Shown: positions 45,379-54,498, counted from the stretch's first letter. The stretch: DNA of 56,355 nt from Smithellaceae bacterium (GCA_028693285.1 JAQUVQ010000010.1:1-56355), one strand, 5' to 3'. A program made the numbers and translations. The notes: generated from the sequence alone by a model not told the origin.

Positions 45379-47832
45379 TCAGATGGGCCGAAGCCCCCAG
45401 ATCTGACGGTTGTATTCGTCGATGGTCCGGTCCGCGCTGAAAAATCCCGCGCCGGCTGTGTTGAGCACGGCCCTTTTCGTCCAGGCCGGCTCATCCGTGT
45501 AAGCGGCAAGCACATTTTCAAACGCGGCGCGGTAAGGGTCAAAATCGTAGAGCAGAAAGTAACGGTCGGCGCGGTCGTAATCGCCGGTGAGCAGGGACTG
45601 GTAAATATCCTGAAACTGGTCGGGCGCGACGCCCGGCAGCGTTCCGTCCACCAAACGGGAAACGGCCGCCCGAATGTCCTCGTTGTGGTCAAAGAGATCC
45701 TTCGGGCGATAGCTGTTGTCGATTTCCATTCGGTCAATCTCGCCTGCGCTTGCGCCAAAAATGAAGATGTTGTCCCGCCCCACCCTTTCAAAGATTTCCA
45801 CATTCGCGCCGTCCATGGTTCCGAGCGTCACCGCGCCGTTGAGCATGAATTTCATATTGCCCGTGCCGGAGGCTTCATACCCCGCCGTGGATATCTGTTC
45901 ACTGATGTCCGCCGCGGGAATCAGGCGTTCGGCCAGCGAGACGTTGTAATTTTCCAGGAAAGCGACACGAATGTTGTCCCGCGTGCGCGGATGCGACTCC
46001 ACCAGAGCAGCCGCGGCATTGATGAGCCGGATGATGCTCTTGGCCCGCCAGTAGGCCGGCGAAGCCTTGGCGGCAAACAGAAACGTCACCGGCCGGGGCA
46101 GCGCATACCCCGCGTCGGAGGTAAAGCAATTGTACAGATGAAGAATGTGCAGCACTTTCAACAGCTGGCGCTTGTATTCATGCAGCCTTTTGGCCTGCAC
46201 GTCAAAGACCGAGTCGGGATCAAGGACAATGCCCTGCTGTTTGGCCACCTGTTCGGCCAGACGCCGCTTGTTGCCGCGCTTGACTTCCGCGAAATCGGCC
46301 AGAAACCGCGGCTTGTCGGCCAGCGGCCTGAGCCGCTCCAGCTCGTTGTAGTCCCGTAGAAATTTATCGCCGATATGGTCGGCAATCAACGCGCAAAGGG
46401 CGGGGTTCGCCGCGGCCAGCCAGCGCCGCTGGGTGATGCCGTTGGTGACGGCGGTGAATTTCCCCGGAAACATCACATAGAAATCCCGAAAGGTCCGCGT
46501 CTTCAGAATCCGGCCGTGAAGCTGCGAGACGCCGTTAACCTTGCGGCAGACCGCCAAGCAGAGATTGGCCATGCGGACTTCGTCATACGCGATAATGGCC
46601 AGACGGCTGATTTTATCGCGGTCCTGTGAAAAGACTTTCCAGAGCTGCCGGCTGAAGCGTTCGGATATTTCGGCGACAATCGCGTAAACGCGCGGCAGCA
46701 TCGACTGAAAAACATGCTCGGGCCAGGCGGCCAGAGCCTCCTGCATGACGGTGTGATTGGTGTAGTTGAACACGCGGCCGGCAATGACGTTGGCGTCGTC
46801 CCATCCCAACCCCTCTTCGTCGATCAGAATGCGAATCAGCTCGGGAATGGCCAGCGCCGGATGCAAATCATTGATCTGAATGACGATTTTGTCGGGCAGC
46901 GTGTGCACGTCGCCAAAGCGCTTTTTGTGTTCGCGGACGATGCACTGCATCGTGGCGGAAGCCAGAAAATAATACTGCCGCAGGCGCAGCATGCGCCCGG
47001 TCATGTGGTTGTCCTGGGGATACAGCACCTTGGAAATCGACTCGGCCAGCTCTTTCTGGCGCACCATGCAGACAAAATCGCCCTTGTTGAAGGAGTGAAG
47101 ATCAAATCCGGACGGACATTCCGCCCGCCAGAGCCGGAGCGTCGCAGGCGTGTGGCTTTCATAGCCGATGACCGGCATGTCATGGGGCACGGCGAGTACG
47201 GTCTGAAAATCCCTGTGCTCGCAGGTCATTCCGCTGTCAGTCCACACCTCTTCCACCGTGCCGTCAAAGTGGACCTCCACCTGTTCCTCGCGGCGTTCGA
47301 TTTCCCAGATGTCGCCCTTTGCCGTCCAGTCGTCCGGAACTTCCGTCTGCCGCCCCTCCACGATGCGCTGGCGGAACATGCCGTATTCGTAGCGGATGCC
47401 GTAGCCGGTCACCGGAAGATTCAGCGTGGAAAGAGAATCCAGAAAGCAGGCCGCGAGCCTCCCCAAGCCCCCGTTGCCCAGCGCCGCTTCCATTTCCTGC
47501 TCTTCGAGCTTTTCAAAGGGGTAGCCGATTTCAGCCATAACGGCCCGGTACTCCGTAAGCAGGCCGAGATTGATGAGATTGTTCACCAGGGCTCTACCCA
47601 TTAAAAACTCCGCCGAAAGATAGCAGAGCGTTTTCTGCCCTTTCTTTTCAACCGTTTCGTTGGCCAGGACCCCCCGCTCCAGCATGATGTCGCGGACGCT
47701 CATCGCCGTGACCTGAAACATGTCCTCGTCCGAGGCGTTCTCCAGCGTGCGGCCGTAGTGCCGTTTCAGTTTCCCCTCAATAATTCCTTTTATTTTCGCA
47801 ATCCTGTTTTTCACCTGTTCGCCTTTAATCAT
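45379..47832 (-). CDS. glgP: Glycogen/maltodextrin phosphorylase
   Basis: This 817-residue PLP enzyme releases glucose-1-phosphate from glycogen ends. Landmarks: TLCYLSAEFLMGRALVNNLI, ALGNGGLGRLAACFLDSLST, YGIRYEYGMFRQ, QINDLHPALAIPELIRIL, FTAVTNGITQRRWL, VQAKRLHEYKRQLLKVLHI and the PLP-lysine block EASGTGNMKFMLNGAVTLGT. The length is typical. It has a promoter candidate upstream and possibly a five-codon leader peptide overlapping its ATG. It follows glgA after 85 bases. Confidence 0.97.
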   Translation of the reverse strand: MIKGEQVKNRIAKIKGIIEGKLKRHYGRTLENASDEDMFQVTAMSVRDIMLERGVLANETVEKKGQKTLCYLSAEFLMGRALVNNLINLGLLTEYRAVMAEIGYPFEKLEEQEMEAALGNGGLGRLAACFLDSLSTLNLPVTGYGIRYEYGMFRQRIVEGRQTEVPDDWTAKGDIWEIERREEQVEVHFDGTVEEVWTDSGMTCEHRDFQTVLAVPHDMPVIGYESHTPATLRLWRAECPSGFDLHSFNKGDFVCMVRQKELAESISKVLYPQDNHMTGRMLRLRQYYFLASATMQCIVREHKKRFGDVHTLPDKIVIQINDLHPALAIPELIRILIDEEGLGWDDANVIAGRVFNYTNHTVMQEALAAWPEHVFQSMLPRVYAIVAEISERFSRQLWKVFSQDRDKISRLAIIAYDEVRMANLCLAVCRKVNGVSQLHGRILKTRTFRDFYVMFPGKFTAVTNGITQRRWLAAANPALCALIADHIGDKFLRDYNELERLRPLADKPRFLADFAEVKRGNKRRLAEQVAKQQGIVLDPDSVFDVQAKRLHEYKRQLLKVLHILHLYNCFTSDAGYALPRPVTFLFAAKASPAYWRAKSIIRLINAAAALVESHPRTRDNIRVAFLENYNVSLAERLIPAADISEQISTAGYEASGTGNMKFMLNGAVTLGTMDGANVEIFERVGRDNIFIFGASAGEIDRMEIDNSYRPKDLFDHNEDIRAAVSRLVDGTLPGVAPDQFQDIYQSLLTGDYDRADRYFLLYDFDPYRAAFENVLAAYTDEPAWTKRAVLNTAGAGFFSADRTIDEYNRQIWGLRPI

Positions 47833-47846
47833 TGAATCGGAAGCAT
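47829..47846 (-). promoter_or_regulatory. Possible five-codon leader ORF coupled to glgP
   Basis: On the minus strand GGAGG is followed after 9 bases by ATG CTT CCG ATT CAA TGA (MLPIQ), whose stop overlaps the glgP start as ATGA. glgP itself has no good ribosome site, so it may depend on this coupling. A GGAAGC/GCTTCC hairpin covers the leader start. Confidence 0.4.
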
Positions 47847-47873
47847 GGCCCGCTTCCTCCGGAATGGGGAATT

Positions 47874-47902
47874 CTTTTATTTTACGCCCCGGCGCCTGTC
47901 AA
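47874..47902 (-). promoter_or_regulatory. Candidate internal promoter for glgP
   Basis: On the minus strand TTGACA (plus 47897-47902) is followed after 17 bases by TAAAAG (47874-47879), about 40 bases before glgP. It overlaps the region just after the glgA stop. Confidence 0.5.
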
Positions 47903-47917
47903 TGGAAAATCCGCGGC

Positions 47918-49399
47918 TCATTTTCCGGCCGCATCCGCATATAACTTCGCGTAAGCAAGCGCGCTTTTTTGAAAACTCAAGTCCTGGCCCATCGCCCGCA
48001 GGCGAAGCGAGTCCAGACGCTCCTTGTTCTCATAGACCCCAAGTGCGTAGCGAATCGTATGAAGCATGTCGTGCGCATTGTAGTTTTCAAAAGTGAAGCC
48101 GTTGCCTTCGTCCGTGTATTCATTGTAGGGAAAAACCGTGTCCCGAAGCCCGCCCGTCGCCCGGACAATCGGCAGCGTCCCGTAGCGCAGCGCGATCATC
48201 TGCGAAAGGCCGCAGGGTTCAAACTGCGAGGGCATCAGGAAAAAATCGCATCCCGCGTAGATGCGGCGCGCCAGCGGATCATTGAACTGCGTCACGCCGA
48301 CGGCCCTGCCGCCCGTCCGGTGCGCGGCCCCGCGGAAAAAGTGCTCATAGGCGTGATCGCCCGTCCCGATCAGCGCGAAACCTGCCCCCGCCGCGATGAT
48401 TTCGTCGAAGACCCGCTGGACCAGGTCAATTCCCTTCTGCTTCGTCAGCCTTGTTACCATGCCGATGATGGGGGCGTCGAAAGGAAGGTTGAGGCCGAGC
48501 TCGGCTATGAGGGCCTCCTTGTTTTTCTGCTTTGCGGAAAGAGACGAGGCGTCATACGGATAGGGGATGAACGGGTCCGCCGCCGGATTGAAGGCGTTGG
48601 TGTCAATCCCGTTGAGAATGCCGGTCAGGTCCTCCGCCCGAGTGGCCAGAATGCCCTCCAGCCCCTCGCCGTAATAGGCCGTCAGGATCTCCCGGGCGTA
48701 AGTCGGACTGACCGTAACCAGCTTGTCCGCGTAAACGATGCCGCCCTTTAAAAAATTCGCGTCTCCGTGATATTCGATATTGTCCGGATGATAATAGCGG
48801 CTCTCGATGCCCAGCAGATGGGAAACGAAGCCGAAATGGAAGCGCCCCTGATAGCCGAGGTTGTGAATGGAGAGAACGGTACGGCATCGTCCCTGTTGCA
48901 GGCGGTCGTACTGGGTTTTCAGCAGCATGGGAATCATGGCCGTGTGCCAGTCGTTGACGTGCAGAATCCGGGGCGAAAAGCCGATCAGCGGGAGCGCCTC
49001 GATCGCCGCCCGCGAAACATATGCGTACTGTTCGCCCTCGAAATCGCCGCCGCAGTAAATGGCGTGTCCGAAGTAATGCTCGTTGTCGATGAAGTAAACG
49101 GGGATGCCCTCCCAGTCGAACTGCTCGACTCCCACATACTGGGCTCGCCCGCCGATGTCCACGCTGAAGCTGACCAGGTGGCGCACGCGGTCCCGGTACC
49201 GGTCCTTGATGATGCGATGAAACGGCAGCATCAGCCGAACATCGAATTCCAGCGTTTTCAGCTCCCTCGTCAGCGTCCCGATGACATCCGCCAGCCCCCC
49301 CGTTTTGGCAAACGGCGCGCATTCCGCCCCGATCATCAGAACCGAAGGCTGGGTCTTCATCTTTTTTTCAGCCGGAATTTCCTGCAATGCTCTGTTCAT
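47918..49399 (-). CDS. glgA: Glycogen synthase (ADP-glucose dependent)
   Basis: This 493-residue GT5 glycosyltransferase extends alpha-1,4-glucan from ADP-glucose. The N-terminal VLMIGAECAPFAKTGGLADV holds the KTGGL motif for ADP-glucose binding. Further blocks are ILHVNDWHTAMIPMLL, VLSIHNLGYQGRF, LVTVSPTYAREIL, GIDTNAFNPAAD, GMVTRLTKQKGIDLV and the nucleotide-binding MPSQFEPCGLSQMIALRYGT with RATGGLRDTV. The start at 49399 overlaps the glgB stop by ATGA; an internal ATG at 49360 (MKTQPSVLMIG) is an alternative start. Confidence 0.97.
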   Translation of the reverse strand: MNRALQEIPAEKKMKTQPSVLMIGAECAPFAKTGGLADVIGTLTRELKTLEFDVRLMLPFHRIIKDRYRDRVRHLVSFSVDIGGRAQYVGVEQFDWEGIPVYFIDNEHYFGHAIYCGGDFEGEQYAYVSRAAIEALPLIGFSPRILHVNDWHTAMIPMLLKTQYDRLQQGRCRTVLSIHNLGYQGRFHFGFVSHLLGIESRYYHPDNIEYHGDANFLKGGIVYADKLVTVSPTYAREILTAYYGEGLEGILATRAEDLTGILNGIDTNAFNPAADPFIPYPYDASSLSAKQKNKEALIAELGLNLPFDAPIIGMVTRLTKQKGIDLVQRVFDEIIAAGAGFALIGTGDHAYEHFFRGAAHRTGGRAVGVTQFNDPLARRIYAGCDFFLMPSQFEPCGLSQMIALRYGTLPIVRATGGLRDTVFPYNEYTDEGNGFTFENYNAHDMLHTIRYALGVYENKERLDSLRLRAMGQDLSFQKSALAYAKLYADAAGK

Positions 49400-51297
49400 T
49401 CCAAACCCTTTTTATTTGAATCCAATTCAAAATAGACGGCCGCAAGCGGCGGCAGATCAACGGCCGCACGATACGGATGTCCTTCAAATTCTTTATGGAC
49501 GGCTTGAATGACCCTTGCCGCGCCGTGCCCGCTTCCTCCAAACCTCGCCTCGTTGCTGCTGAAGACTTCCCGCAGCGCTCCTTTGGACGGCAACCCGATT
49601 ACAAACCGCTCCACCGGCACCGGCGTAAAGTTGAAAGCGCACACGCAGACCTCTTCGGGGCGCGCGCCACGCCTCAGAAAACTCACGGCGCTCTGCTTTG
49701 CATTGTTCACATTGAGCCAGGCAAATCCGTCCCACCCGTCCTCGATTTCGTATAACGCCGGGGTGCGGGTGTAAAACTCGTTCAGCGCCTGTACGTAGCG
49801 GCGCATCCGGTCATGGCTTTCATAACCCAGCAGAAACCAGTCGAGTTCCTTCCGGTAATCCCACTCGATAAATTGCCCGAACTCGCCGCCCATGAAGAGC
49901 AGTTTTTTTCCGGGGTGCGCGTACATGAATCCCAGCAGCAGGCGCAGCGATGCGAATTTCTCGTCGTAGGCGCCGTACATTTTGCCCAGCAGGGATTTTT
50001 TGCCGTGAACCACCTCGTCGTGGGAATACGGCAGAATGAAGTTCTCCGTAAACGCGTAATGCATGGAAAAGGTCAGCTTGTTGTGATGGTGCCGGCGGAA
50101 GAACGGATCCATGGACATGTAGTCAAGGGTATCGTGCATGAAGCCCATGTTCCACTTGAACAAAAAGCCCAACCCTCCGTCGTAGGGCGGCTTGGTGATC
50201 ATCGGGTAGGCCGTCGATTCCTCCGCGACAGTCATGACGCCGGGGTACCGCGTCAGAATCACGGAATTGAGCTTTTGCAGAAAAGCCGCCGCGGAGCGGT
50301 CGATATTGCCCCCGTCCTCGTTGGGAACAAATTCGCCCGGATTGCGGGCGTAGTCCAGATAGAGCATCGACGTGACCGCGTCCACCCGAATCCCGTCGAT
50401 GTGGTACACGTCAAAGAACAACATCGCGCTCGAAACCAGAAAGCTTGCCACCTCGGGACGGGCGTAGTTGAAAATCAGCGTGCCCCACTGCGGGTGATCG
50501 GATTGCATCGGATTCTGATGCTCGTAGAGGCAGGTGCCGTCAAAGCGCGCCAGCCCGTGTTCGTCGCGGGGAAAATGAGCGGGCACCCAGTCCATGATCA
50601 CGCCGATGCCTTTGGCGTGCATAACATCGACGAAATACATAAAGTCCTGCGGCGTCCCGTAACGGCCGGTGATCGCGTAAAATCCCGTTACTTGGTACCC
50701 CCAGGAATCGTCCAGTGGATATTCGGTGACGGGCATAATCTCTACGTGTGTGAAACCCATCTCGACCAGATAATCGGAAAGTTCATCGGCCACGCGACGG
50801 AAATCCGCGAATCGCCAATCCTCCGGCTTTCGCCATGAACCGATGTGCATTTCGTAAATGGAAACGGGCCTGTTCAGAAGGTTCTGTCCCTGTCGACGCT
50901 TCAAATATTCCGCGTCGTGCCAGTCGTATTTGCCGAGGCTCCAGACCTTTGAGGCGGTCGCGGGACGCACCTCGGCATGAAAGGCAAAGGGATCCGCCTT
51001 GAGCACCGTTTTTCCGTCGCAGCCGTGGATTGCATACTTGTAGCAGTCCCCATCGCGAAGGCCCGGCACGAACGCCGCAAACACACCCGAATCAAGGCGC
51101 TCCATCCGGTTGCGGGAAGCGTCCCAGCCGTTGAAGTCCCCGACCACACTGACCTCCCGCGCATTGGGCGCCCAGACCAGAAAGCGGTGCAGACCGGATT
51201 CATTCACGCGGTGGCAGCCGAAAGTGGCGTAGGCCTGCTGCGCCTCCCCGATATTGAAAAGGTAAATCTCGTCCTGTGGAATATCGTTTTTGATCAT
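49396..51297 (-). CDS. glgB: 1,4-alpha-glucan branching enzyme
   Basis: This 633-residue GH13 enzyme introduces alpha-1,6 branches. It has a CBM48 domain (RFLVWAPNAREVSVVGDFNG) and a barrel with the family blocks YEMHIGSWRKP, GFTHVEIMPVTEYPLDDSWG, GVIMDWVPAHFPRDEHG and the catalytic residues in HIDGIRVDAVTSMLYLDY (Asp), MTVAEESTAYPMIT (Glu) and LPYSHDEVVHGKKSL (His-Asp). It lacks the extra N-terminal domain of longer E. coli-type enzymes. It is 4 bases after malQ and overlaps glgA by 4, a tight three-gene unit. Confidence 0.97.
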   Translation of the reverse strand: MIKNDIPQDEIYLFNIGEAQQAYATFGCHRVNESGLHRFLVWAPNAREVSVVGDFNGWDASRNRMERLDSGVFAAFVPGLRDGDCYKYAIHGCDGKTVLKADPFAFHAEVRPATASKVWSLGKYDWHDAEYLKRRQGQNLLNRPVSIYEMHIGSWRKPEDWRFADFRRVADELSDYLVEMGFTHVEIMPVTEYPLDDSWGYQVTGFYAITGRYGTPQDFMYFVDVMHAKGIGVIMDWVPAHFPRDEHGLARFDGTCLYEHQNPMQSDHPQWGTLIFNYARPEVASFLVSSAMLFFDVYHIDGIRVDAVTSMLYLDYARNPGEFVPNEDGGNIDRSAAAFLQKLNSVILTRYPGVMTVAEESTAYPMITKPPYDGGLGFLFKWNMGFMHDTLDYMSMDPFFRRHHHNKLTFSMHYAFTENFILPYSHDEVVHGKKSLLGKMYGAYDEKFASLRLLLGFMYAHPGKKLLFMGGEFGQFIEWDYRKELDWFLLGYESHDRMRRYVQALNEFYTRTPALYEIEDGWDGFAWLNVNNAKQSAVSFLRRGARPEEVCVCAFNFTPVPVERFVIGLPSKGALREVFSSNEARFGGSGHGAARVIQAVHKEFEGHPYRAAVDLPPLAAVYFELDSNKKGLE

Positions 51298-51301
51298 GAC
51301 T

Positions 51302-52786
51302 TCACCGTCGCCTGCCGAACAGTTTTGTCAGACCGGCCAGTTTTTGCGCAAGCTCACCGTCCAGACTGTCCTCCGTCACACGCCACCGCCAGTTCCCCTG
51401 TGACGTCTGCGGCCGGTTCATGCGCGCCGAGGAAGGAAGTCCCAGCACATCCTGCATCGGAAAAATGCACACATCAGCCACGGAACTCATGGCCAGGCGA
51501 ATCAACTTCCAGTGAATGCGCTCTTCGTTGACGCCGCCCAAGTAAGCATCCAGAAAATTTCGTTCGTCTTCGCCAAGGCTTTGATACCAGCCGAGTGTCG
51601 TGTCGTTGTCATGCGTGCCCGTGTAAACCACGCAGTTTTTCTCATACCGGTGCGGCAGGTAAATGCTTTCACCGTCCGGCGGAAAGGCGAAATGAAGCAC
51701 TTTCAAACCGGGAAAGCCGGTTGCATGAAGCAGCTCGAAAACCTCGGGCGTCAGATACCCGAGATCCTCGGCAATCAGGGGCGGATTGCCGATCACTTTT
51801 TTCAGGCGGCGGAAAAAGTCGAAGCCCGGACCGGGAAGCCACTGACCCGATTCGGCGGTCTTCGCGCCGGCGGGAATCGCCCAGTAGGCTTCAAAGCCGC
51901 GGAAATGATCGATGCGCAGATCATCATACAAAGACAGTTGATGGGTGATCCTTCGCATCCACCATTCGTAACCCGTTTCCTTCAGCTTCTCCCAGTCGTA
52001 GAGCGGATTTCCCCAGAGCTGCCCCGTTGCCGAAAAGTAGTCCGGCGGGCAGCCCGCGACGCGCCCCTCGCGATCCAGAATGTCGCGGCCGACCCAGGCA
52101 TCCGCGCTGTCCGGCGCCATGTAGATCGGCATATCCCCGATAATGCGGATCCCCTTGTTCCCGGCGTATTTCCGCAGCGCGTCCCACTGGCGGTAGAAAA
52201 TGTATTGAACAAAGATGTGATAATCGATCTGCTCTTTGAGGCGGGCCGCGGCGTCCTTCAGGGCGGCTGGGTCCCGCAGGGAAAGCGCGTCGGGCCATTG
52301 ATCGAAAGGCTTCATTTCATATTCGCCCTTAAGCGCCATATACAGCGCGTAATCGCGAAGCCAGCTTTGGTGGCGCTTTCGAAAAGCTTCCAGCCCGGCG
52401 GCCAACCGTCCGGCGCCGTGGCGAAAAGCCAGTTGGAGCGCCTGCGGCCTGCCTAAGTATTGCGCGTAATAATCCACGGAATCCGGAGCGCCCGCAAAAA
52501 GACTTTCACAAAGGTCCAGCGCCTCGGGGGGCAGCAGGCCTTCTCGATGCAGATCCTCCAAATCGATAAAATACTGATTGCCCGCAAAGGCGCTGAACGC
52601 CTGATACGGAGAATCGCCGAAACCCGTCGGTGAGATAGGCAGAATCTGCCAGTAGGCCTGTCCGCTTTGCTCGAGCCAATCCACAAATTTGCGTGCGCCT
52701 TCTCCCAGCGTTCCGATGCCGAACCGTCCGGGCAGCGAAGAAATCGCCAGCAGTATGCCGCTTCCTCTTTTCATGCGCGGCATCAT
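51302..52786 (-). CDS. malQ: 4-alpha-glucanotransferase (amylomaltase)
   Basis: This 494-residue GH77 enzyme disproportionates maltodextrins, moving glucan segments between chains. Landmarks: SGILLAISSLPGRFGIGTLG, YWQILPISPTGFGDSPYQAF, IRIIGDMPIYMAPDSADAW, LRIDHFRGFEAYWAIPAGAK (nucleophile Asp), LIAEDLGYLTPEVFELL (acid Glu) and TGTHDNDTTLGWY (Asp). The length is typical of bacterial short amylomaltases. An internal ATG at 52774 is an alternative start. It heads malQ-glgB-glgA, with an inverted repeat about 35 bases upstream. Confidence 0.96.
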   Translation of the reverse strand: MMPRMKRGSGILLAISSLPGRFGIGTLGEGARKFVDWLEQSGQAYWQILPISPTGFGDSPYQAFSAFAGNQYFIDLEDLHREGLLPPEALDLCESLFAGAPDSVDYYAQYLGRPQALQLAFRHGAGRLAAGLEAFRKRHQSWLRDYALYMALKGEYEMKPFDQWPDALSLRDPAALKDAAARLKEQIDYHIFVQYIFYRQWDALRKYAGNKGIRIIGDMPIYMAPDSADAWVGRDILDREGRVAGCPPDYFSATGQLWGNPLYDWEKLKETGYEWWMRRITHQLSLYDDLRIDHFRGFEAYWAIPAGAKTAESGQWLPGPGFDFFRRLKKVIGNPPLIAEDLGYLTPEVFELLHATGFPGLKVLHFAFPPDGESIYLPHRYEKNCVVYTGTHDNDTTLGWYQSLGEDERNFLDAYLGGVNEERIHWKLIRLAMSSVADVCIFPMQDVLGLPSSARMNRPQTSQGNWRWRVTEDSLDGELAQKLAGLTKLFGRRR

Positions 52787-52819
52787 ACACGACTTTGGCC
52801 TTTGTGACTACCGGATAGA

Positions 52820-52844
52820 TTGAGACACGTCAAGCCGTTCTCAA
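52820..52844. promoter_or_regulatory. Operator-like inverted repeat upstream of malQ
   Basis: TTGAGACACG and CGTTCTCAA form an imperfect palindrome (arms TTGAGA and TCTCAA perfect, 13-base centre). A TTGACG read on the minus strand lies in the centre, followed after 17 bases by TAGTCA, a weak promoter towards malQ. This may be the control point of malQ-glgB-glgA. Confidence 0.4.
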
Positions 52845-52896
52845 GGGTAGAAATTAGAAAAACTGGAGCTGAAATCCTGCGCTTTATCAGATGACA

Positions 52897-53244
52897 TTAG
52901 TCCAGGTTATTATATTTTGTAGATATACCTTTTACCTTTTCAACAGGATACTTCTCTCGGTTTATTTCAAGCTTCCTTTTCACTGCATTTTCTAAAGAGA
53001 TGTTCAGGTCATGACACAGATACATTAATAGTATCGCAACATCAGCAACTTCACTTTCAATATCACGACGTCGTTGCTCAGCAATAGATTCTATTTCTGC
53101 ATCATTTGTCCATCTAAATATATCCAAAAGTTCAGCAGATTCGACACACAATGCCGATGCAAGATTACGAGTTGTATGAAATTGTTCCCAGTCTCTTTCA
53201 TGCCTGAACGCGACCAATTCATTCAATAAATTGTCTGAAATCAT
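52897..53244 (-). CDS. MazG-like nucleotide pyrophosphohydrolase
   Basis: The 115-residue helical protein fits the MazG/dCTPase-like all-alpha NTP pyrophosphatase group. The metal-binding pattern is E35xxE38 (CVESAELLDIFRW) and E65xxD68 (ESEVADVAILLMYL), with a basic C-terminal KRKLEINREKYPVEKVKG typical of the RS21-C6-like subgroup. Such enzymes clean non-canonical dNTPs; some relatives work in phage defence. AGAGGAA stands before the ATG. It follows an HNH endonuclease gene after 12 bases, and both are AT-richer than the glycogen genes, suggesting acquired DNA. Confidence 0.82.
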   Translation of the reverse strand: MISDNLLNELVAFRHERDWEQFHTTRNLASALCVESAELLDIFRWTNDAEIESIAEQRRRDIESEVADVAILLMYLCHDLNISLENAVKRKLEINREKYPVEKVKGISTKYNNLD

Positions 53245-53256
53245 AAATTCCTCTGA

Positions 53257-54189
53257 CTACGCTTGAAATTTATTCCGATAGTGCCAATCTAAACAATCAG
53301 GATCTGGCCGCATCGAAGGATGTGCAGGTAAAACAGATAATGGATGATTATCCAGTCGATAATACACTTGTCCGTTAAACCATTCTTCTTTGATTCTTCT
53401 ACTAATTTTTATCCGAAGGTCAGGTGAAACACTAACCAAACCGGCATCAAAAAGTCTATGGAAATCTGCCCTAAGCAAAAGCCCGTTTCGCACATCATGT
53501 AACCCTTCTTCGGAATAGGGAATAATGTGTGCCGCTTCTAAGGCCAATAAAGTACGCTCACCTGTTATAGCACAGCGTCGTTGATATGCATCTGTGACTA
53601 AAACCCTAAAAGACGATTGCCCCAGCCTTGGACGCACCATAACAGGTGAACCGTATTTCTCAACTTGGTCAGCAACAATAGGCGATCGATCTGTTTGAAT
53701 ATTTTCAGGTTGGTGCAATCGTAAACGAGCTTGCACATCGTTCCATATTGACATTCCTTCGCTGCCTTTTGTGTCATACATTTTTCCACGAACAATACTT
53801 GAAGCCCAGCCAGGTAGATCAGGAATCCACATCGGTTCATCAAAGAAAAAAGGATTTGCAAGGACAGTGCAGCCGATTTGACCGTCACTGCGCTTATCCG
53901 AGGTAAGTTTACTGATCATATTCCTAAGTTCATCAAGCGAAGCACAACCATTCTTAGGCCCGAATACCTCCCAAGCCAAATTCAGTGGCAGCGAGCTATA
54001 AGTAACAAAAAAACCGCCGCCAGCAATGTGATTATATGGTCGCTTGAGTTTGAAAAGAAAAGGAAGCCCCATCAGTGCATTAGTGAATGGTGGCATTGCG
54101 CTCGGCTGCCAAAAATTAACTTCATCAGGCCTTAAATCTGCAAGAAATTTATACCAATTATTATCCGTAACACCGATCCAAAATCTCAT
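53257..54189 (-). CDS. HNH endonuclease, putative restriction enzyme
   Basis: The 310-residue protein has a C-terminal HNH nuclease domain: AYQRRCAITGERTLLALEAA, HIIPYSEEGLHDVRNGLLLR and ADFHRLFDAGLVSVS, with the conserved His pair, Asn and His in order. The N-terminal half (WIGVTDNNWYKFL, DEVNFWQPS, PFLFKLKRPYNHIAGGGFF, AWEVFGPKNGCAS) is the usual partner of this HNH group and may recognise modified or specific DNA; I cannot name the site. A GGAG ribosome site precedes the ATG. It lies 12 bases after the truncated mod gene and before the MazG-like gene, in an AT-rich defence-like cluster. Methylation-dependent restriction is possible but unproven. Confidence 0.82.
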   Translation of the reverse strand: MRFWIGVTDNNWYKFLADLRPDEVNFWQPSAMPPFTNALMGLPFLFKLKRPYNHIAGGGFFVTYSSLPLNLAWEVFGPKNGCASLDELRNMISKLTSDKRSDGQIGCTVLANPFFFDEPMWIPDLPGWASSIVRGKMYDTKGSEGMSIWNDVQARLRLHQPENIQTDRSPIVADQVEKYGSPVMVRPRLGQSSFRVLVTDAYQRRCAITGERTLLALEAAHIIPYSEEGLHDVRNGLLLRADFHRLFDAGLVSVSPDLRIKISRRIKEEWFNGQVYYRLDNHPLSVLPAHPSMRPDPDCLDWHYRNKFQA

Positions 54190-54201
54190 AATATTCTCCG
54201 C

Positions 54202-54498
54202 TTAAACACACATATCATTACGTAACACAACATTATCAGCTATTAGCGCGCTCACCATCAGATCAGACCAGTCCTGTTCGTCTTTGCCGCGCCAGCCGAG
54301 TTGCGGGTCCAGGTCGCGGTTACGATTTTTCTTTTCATCGTCCAGACCTGTCACATTGCGCGGATATTTTATTTTCAACGGGTCCTGCGCTTCTTTTTGC
54401 AAAACAGATTGAAACTCGGCAGTAGGAATATTCTTCCGCTTCGCTTCATCATGCGTCAGCGTTTCTACTTTTTTGCCGTTTGTTTTCTTTGCTGCCAT
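54202..54498 (-). pseudogene. 5' fragment of a type III DNA-methyltransferase (mod) gene
   Basis: The first 80 or so residues match the N-terminus of adenine-specific methyltransferases of type III R-M loci: TLTHDEAKRKNIPTAEFQSV, RNRDLDPQLGWRGKDEQDWS. In intact genes this leads into APPLYIQEKVHP and the catalytic DPPY domain; here it ends after DLMVSALIADNVVLRNDMCV. The product (98 residues) lacks any methyltransferase domain. It is bounded by the HNH gene (12 bases) and the AlbA_2 gene (33 bases), so the missing part was deleted, not displaced within the window. Confidence 0.8.
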
